NCBI GenBank assembly: GCA_002401955.1
Contig: NVUQ01000011.1
Span: 1-64,000 of the forward strand
DNA from: Flavobacteriales bacterium
Lineage (GTDB): Bacteria; Bacteroidota; Bacteroidia; Flavobacteriales_E; Vicingaceae
Reading direction: 5' to 3'
DNA: 64,000 bases
Both the position numbers and the translations under genes were made by a program. This document shows, piece after piece, positions 52,352 through 60,299 of this stretch. Below the pieces are notes generated by a model. That model was not told the origin of the DNA and ran no database searches. It was given only the letters and a program-made list of their open reading frames with translations. Within the stretch, counting starts at the first letter, position 1. Each line of letters opens with the position of its first letter.

Positions 52352-53263
52352 ATGAATAAAATAAAACAGGGTTTCGATTTTAGTTCTTCGCCAAAAGTTG
52401 ATCAGGTTGGTATTAATGATCGAATTGCTAGAATTACAGCAAGAAGCATTAAAAAAGAGTCCAAAATGCAAGGCTTAAGAATGGCGTTGAATATGATTGA
52501 TTTAACCACGCTAGAAGGTGCTGATACCGATAAAAAAGTGATGCAACTATGCAATAAGGCTCAACATTTACATGATTCTTACCCTAACTTACCAAGTGTA
52601 GCTGCGGTTTGTGTATATCCTAATTTCGTAAAAACAGCTAAAGAATGCTTAAAAGGTTCAGGAATAAATGTTGCTTCTGTGGCAACAGCTTTTCCTAGTG
52701 GGCATTCGAGTTTAAAAATAAAATTATTGGATACTAATATTGCTGTTGATGCTGGTGCAGAAGAGATAGATATGGTAATAAGTAGAGGCAAATTTCATGA
52801 AGGAGATTACAATTTTGTTTATGATGAAATTGCCGCCATTAAAGAAGCTTGCGGAAGTTCACGATTAAAAGTGATTTTAGAAACAGGCGAATTAGGAACA
52901 TTTGATAAAGTAAGAAGAGCTAGTGATATTGCTATGGAAGCAGGTGCTGATTTTATCAAAACCTCAACAGGTAAAATTAGTCCTGCAGCAACATTACCTG
53001 TAACGTTGGTAATGTTAGAAGCAATAAAAGATTATTATTATAAAACAGGAGTCCAAGTAGGAATGAAGCCTGCTGGTGGTATTTCAAACTCAAAATTGGC
53101 TTTACAATATTTAATGTTAGTTAAAGAAACGCTTGGTAAAGATTGGTTAACAAATGAATGGTTCCGGTTTGGAGCAAGCAGCTTAGCAAATGATTTACTA
53201 ATGCAAATAATTAAACAAGATACTGGAATTTACCAATCGAAAGATTATTTCTCAAAAGATTAA
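52352..53263 (+). CDS. deoC: Deoxyribose-phosphate aldolase
   Basis: 303 residues from ATG 52352. It cleaves 2-deoxyribose 5-phosphate to glyceraldehyde 3-phosphate and acetaldehyde by a Schiff-base lysine. Seen: MIDLTTLEGADTDKKVMQLC at the N-terminal strand, CVYPNFVKTAKECLKGSG, AFPSGHSSLKIKL, VILETGELG, and FIKTSTGK with the catalytic lysine (about residue 214). It is longer than the 250-residue E. coli enzyme, matching the eukaryote-like DeoC subtype. Two aldehyde dehydrogenase-like genes follow at three-base spacing, which could remove the acetaldehyde. Confidence 0.93.
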   Translation: MNKIKQGFDFSSSPKVDQVGINDRIARITARSIKKESKMQGLRMALNMIDLTTLEGADTDKKVMQLCNKAQHLHDSYPNLPSVAAVCVYPNFVKTAKECLKGSGINVASVATAFPSGHSSLKIKLLDTNIAVDAGAEEIDMVISRGKFHEGDYNFVYDEIAAIKEACGSSRLKVILETGELGTFDKVRRASDIAMEAGADFIKTSTGKISPAATLPVTLVMLEAIKDYYYKTGVQVGMKPAGGISNSKLALQYLMLVKETLGKDWLTNEWFRFGASSLANDLLMQIIKQDTGIYQSKDYFSKD

Positions 53264-53266
53264 AAA

Positions 53267-54733
53267 ATGGCTAAAAAGACAATTAAAATAAATTTTGATA
53301 CTGGTTGGGATTTGGCTCCTGCTCCAGAAAGTACGGGTCACATCCAAATAAATAACAAATATGATTTATTTATTGGAGGAAAATGGGTGAAGCCTTCTTC
53401 GGGAAAATATTTTGAAACGACTAATCCTGCTGATGAACAAAAATTAGCACTGATTGCTGAAGCAAATGCTAAAGATGTAGATAAAGCGGTTAAAGCTGCC
53501 CGAAAAGCTTATGATACTGTTTGGAGTAAGATGCCTGCTAAAGAAAGGGGTAAATACATTTATCGTATTGCTAGGCTAATTCAAGAAAAAGCTCGAGAAT
53601 TTGCAGTTATTGAAACTTTAGATGGCGGTAAACCGATTAGAGAATCTAGAGACATTGATATTCCTTTAGCTGCTGCACATTTTTTCTATTATGCTGGTTG
53701 GGCCGATAAATTAGAATATGCGTTTCCTAATAGAAAACCAAAATCTTTAGGTGTTGCAGGACAAATTACTCCTTGGAACTTTCCGTTATTAATGGCTGCC
53801 TGGAAAATTGCTCCAGCTTTAGCAACAGGAAATACTGTAGTTTTAAAACCCGCGGAAACAACTTCTTTAACGGCACTCAAATTAGCAGAAGTGATTAAAG
53901 AGACTGGTTTGCCCGATGGTGTTGTAAACATTGTTACAGGTGCTGGAGAAACTGGTGCAGCAATTGTAAATCATAACGACATAGATAAAATTGCTTTTAC
54001 TGGTTCGACTGGTGTTGGAAAAATTATTCAAAATGCAATTGCTGGTACGAATAAAAAAGCCACATTAGAATTAGGTGGAAAAGCTGCCAATATTATTTTT
54101 GAAGACGCTCCTTTAGACCAAGCTGTTGAAGGGATTATTAATGGAATTTTCTTTAATCAAGGACATGTTTGCTGTGCTGGCTCAAGGTTGTTTATTCAAG
54201 AGTCGGTTTATGATATTGTTATCAGAAAGTTAAAGGACAGAATGGAATCTTTAATCATTGGAAACCCCTTAGATAAAAACACAGATGTTGGAGCAATCAA
54301 TTCTAAAGAGCAACTAACAACCATTAATAAATACATCAAAATTGGAAAAGAAGAGGGTGCTGAAATTTATCAACCAAACTGTGCTCTTCCTAAAAATGGA
54401 TATTGGTGCAAACCAACTTTATTCACCGGAGTTTCTCAATCAAGTAGAATTGTTCAAGAAGAAATATTTGGTCCTGTATTAGCTATTCAAACCTTTAGAA
54501 CTGTTGCAGAAGTTATAGATAAAGCAAACAACACGCCTTTTGGTTTATCTGCGGGTGTATGGACAGATAAAGGTTCTAAGATGTTTAATGTAACTTCTCA
54601 GTTAAATGCTGGTATTGTTTGGGGAAACACTTACAATAAGTTTGATCCTACTTCGCCTTTTGGGGGTTATAAAGAGAGTGGTTTTGGAAGAGAGGGTGGT
54701 TTACACGGTTTAAAAGCCTATTTAAAATTTTAA
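53267..54733 (+). CDS. Aldehyde dehydrogenase, NAD(P)-dependent
   Basis: 488 residues with all catalytic elements. GQITPWNFPLLMAAWKIAPA supplies the catalytic Asn, FTGSTGVGKIIQ the cofactor loop, LELGGKAANIIFEDA the general-base Glu, and FFNQGHVCCAGSRLF the nucleophile Cys302. QEEIFGPVLAIQTF and GGYKESGFGREGG near the end are typical. Placed between deoC and a truncated homologue, it probably oxidises acetaldehyde from deoxyribose phosphate. Together with the next gene it mirrors the two halves of ALDH16-type proteins. Confidence 0.93.
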   Translation: MAKKTIKINFDTGWDLAPAPESTGHIQINNKYDLFIGGKWVKPSSGKYFETTNPADEQKLALIAEANAKDVDKAVKAARKAYDTVWSKMPAKERGKYIYRIARLIQEKAREFAVIETLDGGKPIRESRDIDIPLAAAHFFYYAGWADKLEYAFPNRKPKSLGVAGQITPWNFPLLMAAWKIAPALATGNTVVLKPAETTSLTALKLAEVIKETGLPDGVVNIVTGAGETGAAIVNHNDIDKIAFTGSTGVGKIIQNAIAGTNKKATLELGGKAANIIFEDAPLDQAVEGIINGIFFNQGHVCCAGSRLFIQESVYDIVIRKLKDRMESLIIGNPLDKNTDVGAINSKEQLTTINKYIKIGKEEGAEIYQPNCALPKNGYWCKPTLFTGVSQSSRIVQEEIFGPVLAIQTFRTVAEVIDKANNTPFGLSAGVWTDKGSKMFNVTSQLNAGIVWGNTYNKFDPTSPFGGYKESGFGREGGLHGLKAYLKF

Positions 54734-54736
54734 TTT

Positions 54737-55618
54737 ATGTCAAGATTAGAAATATTGAAAACGTACAAAATATATATCGGTGGTAAATTTCCTAGAACAG
54801 AATCTGGAAGGTTTTACACGCCAAAAAACGGAGATAAAGCATTAGGAAACATTTGTCTTTCTTCAAGAAAAGATTTTAGAAATGCCGTTGTAGCTGCGAG
54901 AAGTGCTTTCGGGAAATGGTCGGGTGCTACAGCTTATAATAGAAGCCAGGTTTTATACCGAATTGCAGAAATGCTTGAGGGAAGAAGAGCACAATTTGTA
55001 GAAGAAATTATTCTTCAAGGATCAAAAAAAGCAGAGGCAGAAAAAGAGGTAAATACTTCTATCGACAGAATAATTTACTATGCAGGTTGGTGCGATAAAT
55101 ACAGCCAAATTTTTAGCGCTGTAAACCCGGTTGCTACATCTCATTTTAATTTTACTGCTCCAGAACCAACAGGTGTTGTATCAGTTTTTGCTCCTGAAGA
55201 AAATAGTTTAATAGGGTTAGTTTCTTCAGTTATGCCAATAATAGCATCGGGTAATACTTGTGTTGTTTTAGCATGTGAAAATATGCCTTTATGTGCTGTT
55301 ACTTTTGCGGAGGTTCTTAACAGTTCTGATGTGCCTGGTGGAGTAATTAATCTTCTTACAGGAAAAAGAAGCGAATTATTAGAACATATGGCTTCGCACA
55401 TGGATGTGAATGCTTTTTTATATACTGGAACAGATAAAAAAGAAATGGAAGCAATTCAAAAATTAGGGGTAGCAAATTTAAAAAGAATACAATTAAAAGA
55501 TTTTTCAAAAATTTACTCATCAGAGCATGAAACGCCTTATTATATTGAAGACTTTTTAGAAATGAAAACAACTTGGCATCCAATAGAAAAAATTGGAGCA
55601 ACAGGAAGTGGTTATTAA
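54737..55618 (+). CDS. Truncated aldehyde dehydrogenase-like protein, no catalytic cysteine
   Basis: 293 residues. It follows the N-terminal half of an ALDH (YKIYIGGKFPRTESGRFYTP; SIDRIIYYAGWCDKYSQIF; EPTGVVSVFAPEENSLIGLV; GGVINLLTGKRSELLEHMA). After YTGTDKKEMEAIQKLG, the expected Glu motif (LELGGK) is replaced by RIQLKDFSK. The whole catalytic-Cys domain is missing, so dehydrogenase activity is very unlikely. The frame is intact and the length clean, so this looks like a retained pseudoenzyme rather than decay. It starts three bases after the active ALDH. A partner subunit role is inferred. Confidence 0.85.
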   Translation: MSRLEILKTYKIYIGGKFPRTESGRFYTPKNGDKALGNICLSSRKDFRNAVVAARSAFGKWSGATAYNRSQVLYRIAEMLEGRRAQFVEEIILQGSKKAEAEKEVNTSIDRIIYYAGWCDKYSQIFSAVNPVATSHFNFTAPEPTGVVSVFAPEENSLIGLVSSVMPIIASGNTCVVLACENMPLCAVTFAEVLNSSDVPGGVINLLTGKRSELLEHMASHMDVNAFLYTGTDKKEMEAIQKLGVANLKRIQLKDFSKIYSSEHETPYYIEDFLEMKTTWHPIEKIGATGSGY

Positions 55619-55685
55619 AATAAACTTCAATCCTTTCTATTTATTCAAACGCATTCGATAAGATTGTAAATTAATTGTAAGCAAT

Positions 55686-55904
55686 ATGGAAAGCAAAATT
55701 TCAAGGAAAAGACACATAGCAAAAACCATTACTTGGAGAATTGTTGCCTCTGCAACAACATTTGGCTTAGCGTGGCTATTTTTTAAAGAAGATCCTCATG
55801 TAGCAGAAAAGGCAACGGGTATTGCCATTGCAGAGTCAGCAATAAAAATGATTTTTTATTATTTTCATGAAAGGGCTTGGTATAAATACAATGCTTTAAA
55901 GTGA
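55686..55904 (+). CDS. DUF2061 membrane protein, single unit
   Basis: 72 residues. SRKRHIAKTITWRIVASATT is the DUF2061 start, followed by a membrane segment, and then a second helix with ESAIKMIFYYFHERAWYKYN. Function unknown; the family is often found with sulfate-assimilation genes in Bacteroidetes, in line with cysC and cysQ here. It stands 67 bases after the truncated ALDH gene. Confidence 0.85.
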   Translation: MESKISRKRHIAKTITWRIVASATTFGLAWLFFKEDPHVAEKATGIAIAESAIKMIFYYFHERAWYKYNALK

Positions 55905-55957
55905 ACTAGCCCTCCCCCTGAATAAAGAGGGGAAAGTAATCGTACTATTTAGCTAGT
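55905..55957. other. Nested inverted repeat between the DUF2061 genes
   Basis: ACTAGC at 55905-55910 pairs with GCTAGT at 55952-55957, and inside them CCCCT (55915-55919) pairs with AGGGG (55928-55932). It could mark an attenuator or terminator between the two DUF2061 genes. The rest of the 122-base gap shows nothing else. Confidence 0.3.
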
Positions 55958-56026
55958 TTATAATTAAAAAATAGGTTATTTCAATAATGCTTAGTACTTT
56001 TTAATTTTAAAAAATTACAAAAATAA

Positions 56027-56443
56027 ATGCTCTTAAATAAATCTAGAAAACGGCACTTAGCCAAGACCATCACATGGAGAGCTCTTGGTTCTTTAGACAC
56101 GATGATTATTGCCTGGGCCGTTTCAGGAGACCCCTTAGTTGGTCTTTCTATTGGAGGAACTGAAGTGCTTACAAAAATGGTTTTTTACTACTTTCATGAA
56201 AGGATTTGGTTTAGAATAAATTGGGGAGCTAAAAAAAGACACCTTGTAAAGACACTTACTTGGCGTACTCTTGCAACAACTGACACCATGTTATTAGCGT
56301 GGTTAATTTCAGGAGATCCTGTTATTGGTTTTAAAATAGGAGGCATAGAAATTTTTACCAAATTATTTCTTTATTACTTTCATGAAAAATTATGGTACAA
56401 ATCAGATTTTGGAGTAAAAACAATAAGAAAAAAGAATGAATAG
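56027..56443 (+). CDS. DUF2061 membrane protein, tandem double unit
   Basis: 138 residues containing two DUF2061 units in tandem (about 1-66 and 67-138). The first has SRKRHLAKTITWRALGSLDT and MVFYYFHERIWFRINWG; the second has KKRHLVKTLTWRTLATTDT and LFLYYFHEKLWYKSDFG. It arose by internal duplication and gives four predicted membrane segments. It overlaps the cysQ start by eight bases, so the two are cotranscribed. A link to sulfate activation is by context only. Confidence 0.87.
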   Translation: MLLNKSRKRHLAKTITWRALGSLDTMIIAWAVSGDPLVGLSIGGTEVLTKMVFYYFHERIWFRINWGAKKRHLVKTLTWRTLATTDTMLLAWLISGDPVIGFKIGGIEIFTKLFLYYFHEKLWYKSDFGVKTIRKKNE

Positions 56444-57227
56444 AGAAGATTGGTTAATCCAAATAATAAATGCGGCACTAAAAGGTGGTAAAGAAATTTT
56501 AGATGTTTACACTTCTGATTTTGCTATTGAGACAAAAGATGATAAATCTCCTTTAACCGAAGCAGACAAAAGAGCTCATATAGCCATCATGAATGATTTA
56601 GAGGCAACAGGCTTACCTGTTTTAAGTGAAGAGGGAGAAAAAATGGAGTACTCCGAACGAAAAGATTGGAAACAATTTTGGATGGTAGACCCGTTAGACG
56701 GAACCAAAGAGTTTATAAAACGAAACGGAGAGTTTACAGTAAACATTGCCTTAATTGAAGATGGCAAAGCAACAATGGGAGTAATCTATGTTCCAGTTAC
56801 CAACGATTTATATTTTGCAGATAAACTAGCTTATAAAATTGAAAACTTTAACAAGCCTACTATTGCTATTAATAACTTATTAGGAAGAGCTGAACAACTT
56901 CCTTTACCACAAACAAGAAACAATTATGTGGTGGTTGGTAGTCGTTCTCATATGAGTGAAGAAACAGAGGGTTTTATTAATAAACTAAAAGAAACTCACA
57001 ACGAAGTTGATATTTTATCTAAAGGAAGCTCTTTGAAACTGTGTATGGTAGCCGAAGGGGCTGCAGATTCTTATCCTCGTTTTGCCCCAACGATGGAGTG
57101 GGATACAGCTGCAGGACAAGCAATTGCAATTGCTTCTGGAGCCTCAGTAATTAATTGGGAAACAAAAAAAACACTTAAATACAACAAAGAAAACTTACTG
57201 AATAGTTGGTTTTTGGTAGAAAGGTAA
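56436..57227 (+). CDS. cysQ: 3'(2'),5'-bisphosphate nucleotidase CysQ
   Basis: 263 residues of the inositol monophosphatase fold. It hydrolyses PAP (left after PAPS use) to AMP. Metal-binding motifs are VLSEEGEKM (about residues 67-75), WMVDPLDGTKEFIKRNGEF (about 88-106) and EWDTAAGQAIA (about 216-226). The presence of cysC and cysQ implies PAPS is made and turned over. It is convergent with the response-regulator gene, six bases between stops. Confidence 0.92.
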   Translation: MNREDWLIQIINAALKGGKEILDVYTSDFAIETKDDKSPLTEADKRAHIAIMNDLEATGLPVLSEEGEKMEYSERKDWKQFWMVDPLDGTKEFIKRNGEFTVNIALIEDGKATMGVIYVPVTNDLYFADKLAYKIENFNKPTIAINNLLGRAEQLPLPQTRNNYVVVGSRSHMSEETEGFINKLKETHNEVDILSKGSSLKLCMVAEGAADSYPRFAPTMEWDTAAGQAIAIASGASVINWETKKTLKYNKENLLNSWFLVER

Positions 57228-57233
57228 TTGCTT

Positions 57234-57905
57234 TTAAGCCTCAAACTTATAGCCAACCCCTTTTATTGTTACAATGTAATGGGCGCCTAATTTTTCTCTA
57301 AGCTTTCTGATGTGCACGTCTATTGTTCTATCTCCAACAACAACATCACCTCCCCATACTGTTTCTAAAATTACTTCTCTAGTAAAAACTTTTCCTGGTT
57401 TAGATGTAAGAAGGGCTAGCAATTCAAACTCTTTTTTAGGAAAAACAAACTCTTCTTCATTTTTATAAACCAAGTATTTTTCTCTGTCTATTTTAATTCC
57501 TGAATTTGCAAACTCGGTTTTGCTCTCAGAAGAAGTTCTTCTTAAAATCGCTTTTACTCTACTAACTAAAAGTCTTGGTTTTATCGGTTTTGTGATGTAA
57601 TCATCTGCTCCAGCATCAAATCCTGCTACTTGCGAATAATCTTCTCCTCTTGCGCTTAAAAAGGCTATTAAAACATCTTTTAACCCTTCTGTGCTTCTTA
57701 TTTCTTGACATGTTTCAATACCATCCATTTCTGGCATCATCACATCTAAAATAATTAAATCGGGATTGTTTTCTTTTGCAATTTCTATCGCCTCTCTTCC
57801 GCTAGTTGCGGTTAATACATCAAAACCCTCTTTCCTTAAATTATAACCCAAAAACTCAATAATATCTTGTTCATCATCAACTAATAATATTTTTTCGTTA
57901 CTCAT
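57234..57905 (-). CDS. PhoB-like response regulator (OmpR family)
   Basis: 223 residues. The receiver domain (1-120) has LLVDDEQDIIEFLGYNLRKE, the phosphoacceptor in LIILDVMMPEMDG, and Lys in DDYITKPIKPRLLV. The winged-helix DNA-binding domain (about 130-223) has KEFELLALLTSKPGKVFTRE and VGDRTIDVHIRKLREKLG, the OmpR/PhoB type. No kinase gene is adjacent; the PhoR-like kinase of the window is at 33-34 kb. A Na/Pi cotransporter gene upstream suggests phosphate signalling. Confidence 0.9.
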   Translation of the reverse strand: MSNEKILLVDDEQDIIEFLGYNLRKEGFDVLTATSGREAIEIAKENNPDLIILDVMMPEMDGIETCQEIRSTEGLKDVLIAFLSARGEDYSQVAGFDAGADDYITKPIKPRLLVSRVKAILRRTSSESKTEFANSGIKIDREKYLVYKNEEEFVFPKKEFELLALLTSKPGKVFTREVILETVWGGDVVVGDRTIDVHIRKLREKLGAHYIVTIKGVGYKFEA

Positions 57906-57983
57906 TGGGGTAGAAATATTACACTAAAGTAACACTATCCTTTTTCTTAAAGGATAATATTATTCTGATTTTGCTCCTCCAAT

Positions 57984-58012
57984 AAAAACTCTTGAGAATG
58001 TAAAGAGTTTTT
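57984..58012 (-). terminator. Terminator after the Na/Pi cotransporter gene
   Basis: AAAAACTCTT at 57984-57993 pairs with AAGAGTTTTT at 58003-58012 around a nine-base loop. On either strand the 3' arm ends in T residues, so it could stop transcription from the cotransporter gene before the response regulator gene. Confidence 0.55.
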
Positions 58013-58038
58013 TTGATGGTATTCTATATTAATTAAGA

Positions 58039-59736
58039 CTAGTGTTCTCCTGTAATTCCTTCTGTTACATTTATTGTGTGATCACCTACTTTTTCTAAAG
58101 AATTATACAAATCGGAATAAATTGCAGCACTTTGAAAGTTATAATCTCCTTTTTCAACACTAACAAAATGCTCTTTTCTAATTGCTTTTCTGTACTTATT
58201 AAGAGCCATTTCTAATTCTTTGGCTTTAGTCATTGAAACAGCACTGTAATCTGTTGCCAAGTTTTCACACATCGTTTCAAGGGTAGACTCAACCAAGTCA
58301 AACATATCTATAATATTTTTTCGTTGCTCAGGTGTAAACCAAACCTTTTCTTCATTTTTTCTTTCTAACCCTTTAGACATTTGATAATAAATATCTCCTA
58401 TTCGCTCCAAATCTCCAACAATCCCCAACATTCCTCTAACTTTTAAAGAAGTAGACTCACTCATTTCTCCTTCAGAAATTTTAGTTAGATAATCGGCTAC
58501 ATCTTGTTCTAATCTATCGGTAATATCCTCGTACTTTTTAACTCTAGCGAGCATTTTACTCATTTTTTTATTGTCTTGTTCAGTCACTAATTCCTTTACA
58601 AAACCATTCATCTTTTGCACAATTTTACCAAACTTAGCAGTTTCCTTTTGTGCTTCAATTAATGAGAGTTCAGGTGTAGCCATTATTCCTGTGCTAATAT
58701 ATTCCAAGCCAAACTCTTCATCATCACCTTTTGATGGGACAAGCCTTGTAACAATTGCCGCAATTTTATTAACAAACCAGATTAAAAGCAAACTGTTTAT
58801 AATATTGAAAGTGGTGTGAAACAGTGAAAGTTGCATTTCTGTTTCTGATTTAACAAATTCTGGGTTAATCGATTGTAGCATGTTATGAAAAGGAATCCAC
58901 AAATACTCTATTAAGCTCAAGAATGGGTGGAAAATAATAACTACCCAAATCACACCAAAAACATTAAATATAAGGTGAGCCATTGCGGCTCTTTTTGCAT
59001 GAATATTTGCTACAGCAGCAGCTAAATTAGCGGTAATTGTTGTTCCAATATTTTCTCCTAACACAATTGCCGCTGCAACATCAAGAGGAATAACACCTTG
59101 GTTACACAACACCAGTGTTATTGCCATTGCAGCACTAGAAGATTGTACTACAACAGTTAATATCGATCCTATTAGTACAAACATTAATGTGGAGAGAATC
59201 CCCATATTGGCAAAATCTGCAATAAAGGCTACAGCTTCTGGGTTACCCTTAATATCTGGCACAGCACTCTTTAAGGCATCTAGCCCCATAAATAATAAAG
59301 CAAACCCAATAATAAATTCACCCCAAGATTTTAGCTTAGCTTTATTAGAAAAAATCATTGGAAAACCAACCGCTAAAATAGGAAGTGCAAAATGAGCAAT
59401 TTTAAATTTAAATCCGAACAACGAAACCAACCAAGCAGTAACCGTTGTACCAATATTAGCACCCATTATTACCCCAATAGATTCCGTGAGCGAAAGTAAC
59501 CCTGCATTAACAAAGCTTACCACCATTACTGTGGTTGCCGATGAGGATTGAATTAAGCAAGTAATTAAAAACCCTGTTCCTAATCCAAAAAAACGGGTAG
59601 AGGTCATTGCGCTTAGTATTCTTCTTAAACTACTACCAGCAGCTTTTTGAATACCTTCACTCATTATTTTCATTCCATAAATGAAAAACCCTAACGCACC
59701 TATTAATGTAAGAAAATCTAAAAACCCAAAATCCAT
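58039..59736 (-). CDS. Na+/phosphate cotransporter family protein with PhoU-like domain
   Basis: 565 residues. Two inverted Na/Pi units are seen, each with the hallmark Gln-Ser run: TCLIQSSSATTVMVVSF (about residues 60-76) and TVVVQSSSAAMAITLVL (about 195-211), with GANIGTTVTAWL and GENIGTTITANLA after them. About eight membrane segments end near 325. The remaining 230 residues are helical and PhoU-like (RGMLGIVGDLERIGDIYYQM, SLEKVGDHTINVTEGI). It imports phosphate with sodium; the PhoU part may regulate it. A good promoter lies upstream. Confidence 0.93.
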   Translation of the reverse strand: MDFGFLDFLTLIGALGFFIYGMKIMSEGIQKAAGSSLRRILSAMTSTRFFGLGTGFLITCLIQSSSATTVMVVSFVNAGLLSLTESIGVIMGANIGTTVTAWLVSLFGFKFKIAHFALPILAVGFPMIFSNKAKLKSWGEFIIGFALLFMGLDALKSAVPDIKGNPEAVAFIADFANMGILSTLMFVLIGSILTVVVQSSSAAMAITLVLCNQGVIPLDVAAAIVLGENIGTTITANLAAAVANIHAKRAAMAHLIFNVFGVIWVVIIFHPFLSLIEYLWIPFHNMLQSINPEFVKSETEMQLSLFHTTFNIINSLLLIWFVNKIAAIVTRLVPSKGDDEEFGLEYISTGIMATPELSLIEAQKETAKFGKIVQKMNGFVKELVTEQDNKKMSKMLARVKKYEDITDRLEQDVADYLTKISEGEMSESTSLKVRGMLGIVGDLERIGDIYYQMSKGLERKNEEKVWFTPEQRKNIIDMFDLVESTLETMCENLATDYSAVSMTKAKELEMALNKYRKAIRKEHFVSVEKGDYNFQSAAIYSDLYNSLEKVGDHTINVTEGITGEH

Positions 59737-59759
59737 AACTTATCGTTTTAATTATCTCA

Positions 59760-59788
59760 CAAATGTATCTCGGTATTGTTATACCCAA
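59760..59788 (-). promoter_or_regulatory. Promoter of the Na/Pi cotransporter gene
   Basis: On the minus strand, TTG (59786-59788, within TTTGGG) is followed after 18 bases by TACATTTG (59760-59767), a good Bacteroidetes-type promoter. The ATG at 59736 is 23 bases downstream of the -7 box. Confidence 0.6.
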
Positions 59789-59898
59789 ATAAAATCAATG
59801 TTAAGTAATTGTTAAGTCTTACATTATCATCATAAACACACCTAAAAAGAGCTAATTAATTTTTTATCCTTTTTAAAACTCTCTTTCCATAGACTTTG

Positions 59899-59906
59899 TA
59901 TATTTG
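59899..59906 (+). promoter_or_regulatory. -7 box very close to a small gene's start
   Basis: TATATTTG fits TAnnTTTG and lies only five bases upstream of the ATG at 59912. A transcript starting some seven bases downstream would be leaderless or nearly so, or would use a later ATG (59921 or 59924). No clear -33 element. Confidence 0.4.
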
Positions 59907-59911
59907 CCATA

Positions 59912-60214
59912 ATGAAAATGATGAAAACAGTAGCAATAACCTTACTAGTGGTGTTAACAATACCAAGTATCATCTCTACTGTCTCTTCATTTTACAACGT
60001 TGATTGTGAACTTCTCTGTTGTGAAAAGCCAACAGAAGAAGAGAAAAAAGAAAATAAATCGGAAAAAGATTTAGATGATTTAGAAGAAACTCTTTTCTCA
60101 GAAAATGAAACAAACTCATTAGCTGAACCTAACACTCGCTCATATTCATTTAGAGGAATTTCTTTTATAGATATTGTCTCGGATATTATTACTCCACCAC
60201 CAGAATTATTGTAG
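59912..60214 (+). CDS. Small secreted acidic protein
   Basis: 100 residues. A signal peptide or anchor (TVAITLLVVLTIPSIISTVSSF) is followed by a cluster DCELLCC, then a very acidic and lysine-rich run, and ends DIVSDIITPPPELL. I do not recognise a family. Three alternative methionines (codons 1, 3 and 4) exist. It lies 85 bases before the SulP gene; it could be translated from its own near-leaderless promoter. The CxxxCC motif might bind a metal or form disulfides. Confidence 0.6.
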   Translation: MKMMKTVAITLLVVLTIPSIISTVSSFYNVDCELLCCEKPTEEEKKENKSEKDLDDLEETLFSENETNSLAEPNTRSYSFRGISFIDIVSDIITPPPELL

Positions 60215-60260
60215 TTTTTCTTTGTCAATTCATTTTGGCTACTTACTAAATTACAAACCC

Positions 60261-60283
60261 TTTTTGTTGACTACCAACAAAAA
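60261..60283. other. Hairpin in the SulP leader
   Basis: TTTTTGTTG (60261-60269) pairs with CAACAAAAA (60275-60283) around a five-base loop, 17 bases upstream of the SulP ATG. It could end the small gene's transcript or shield the SulP start. Confidence 0.4.
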
Positions 60284-60299
60284 AATTCAATAATATATA

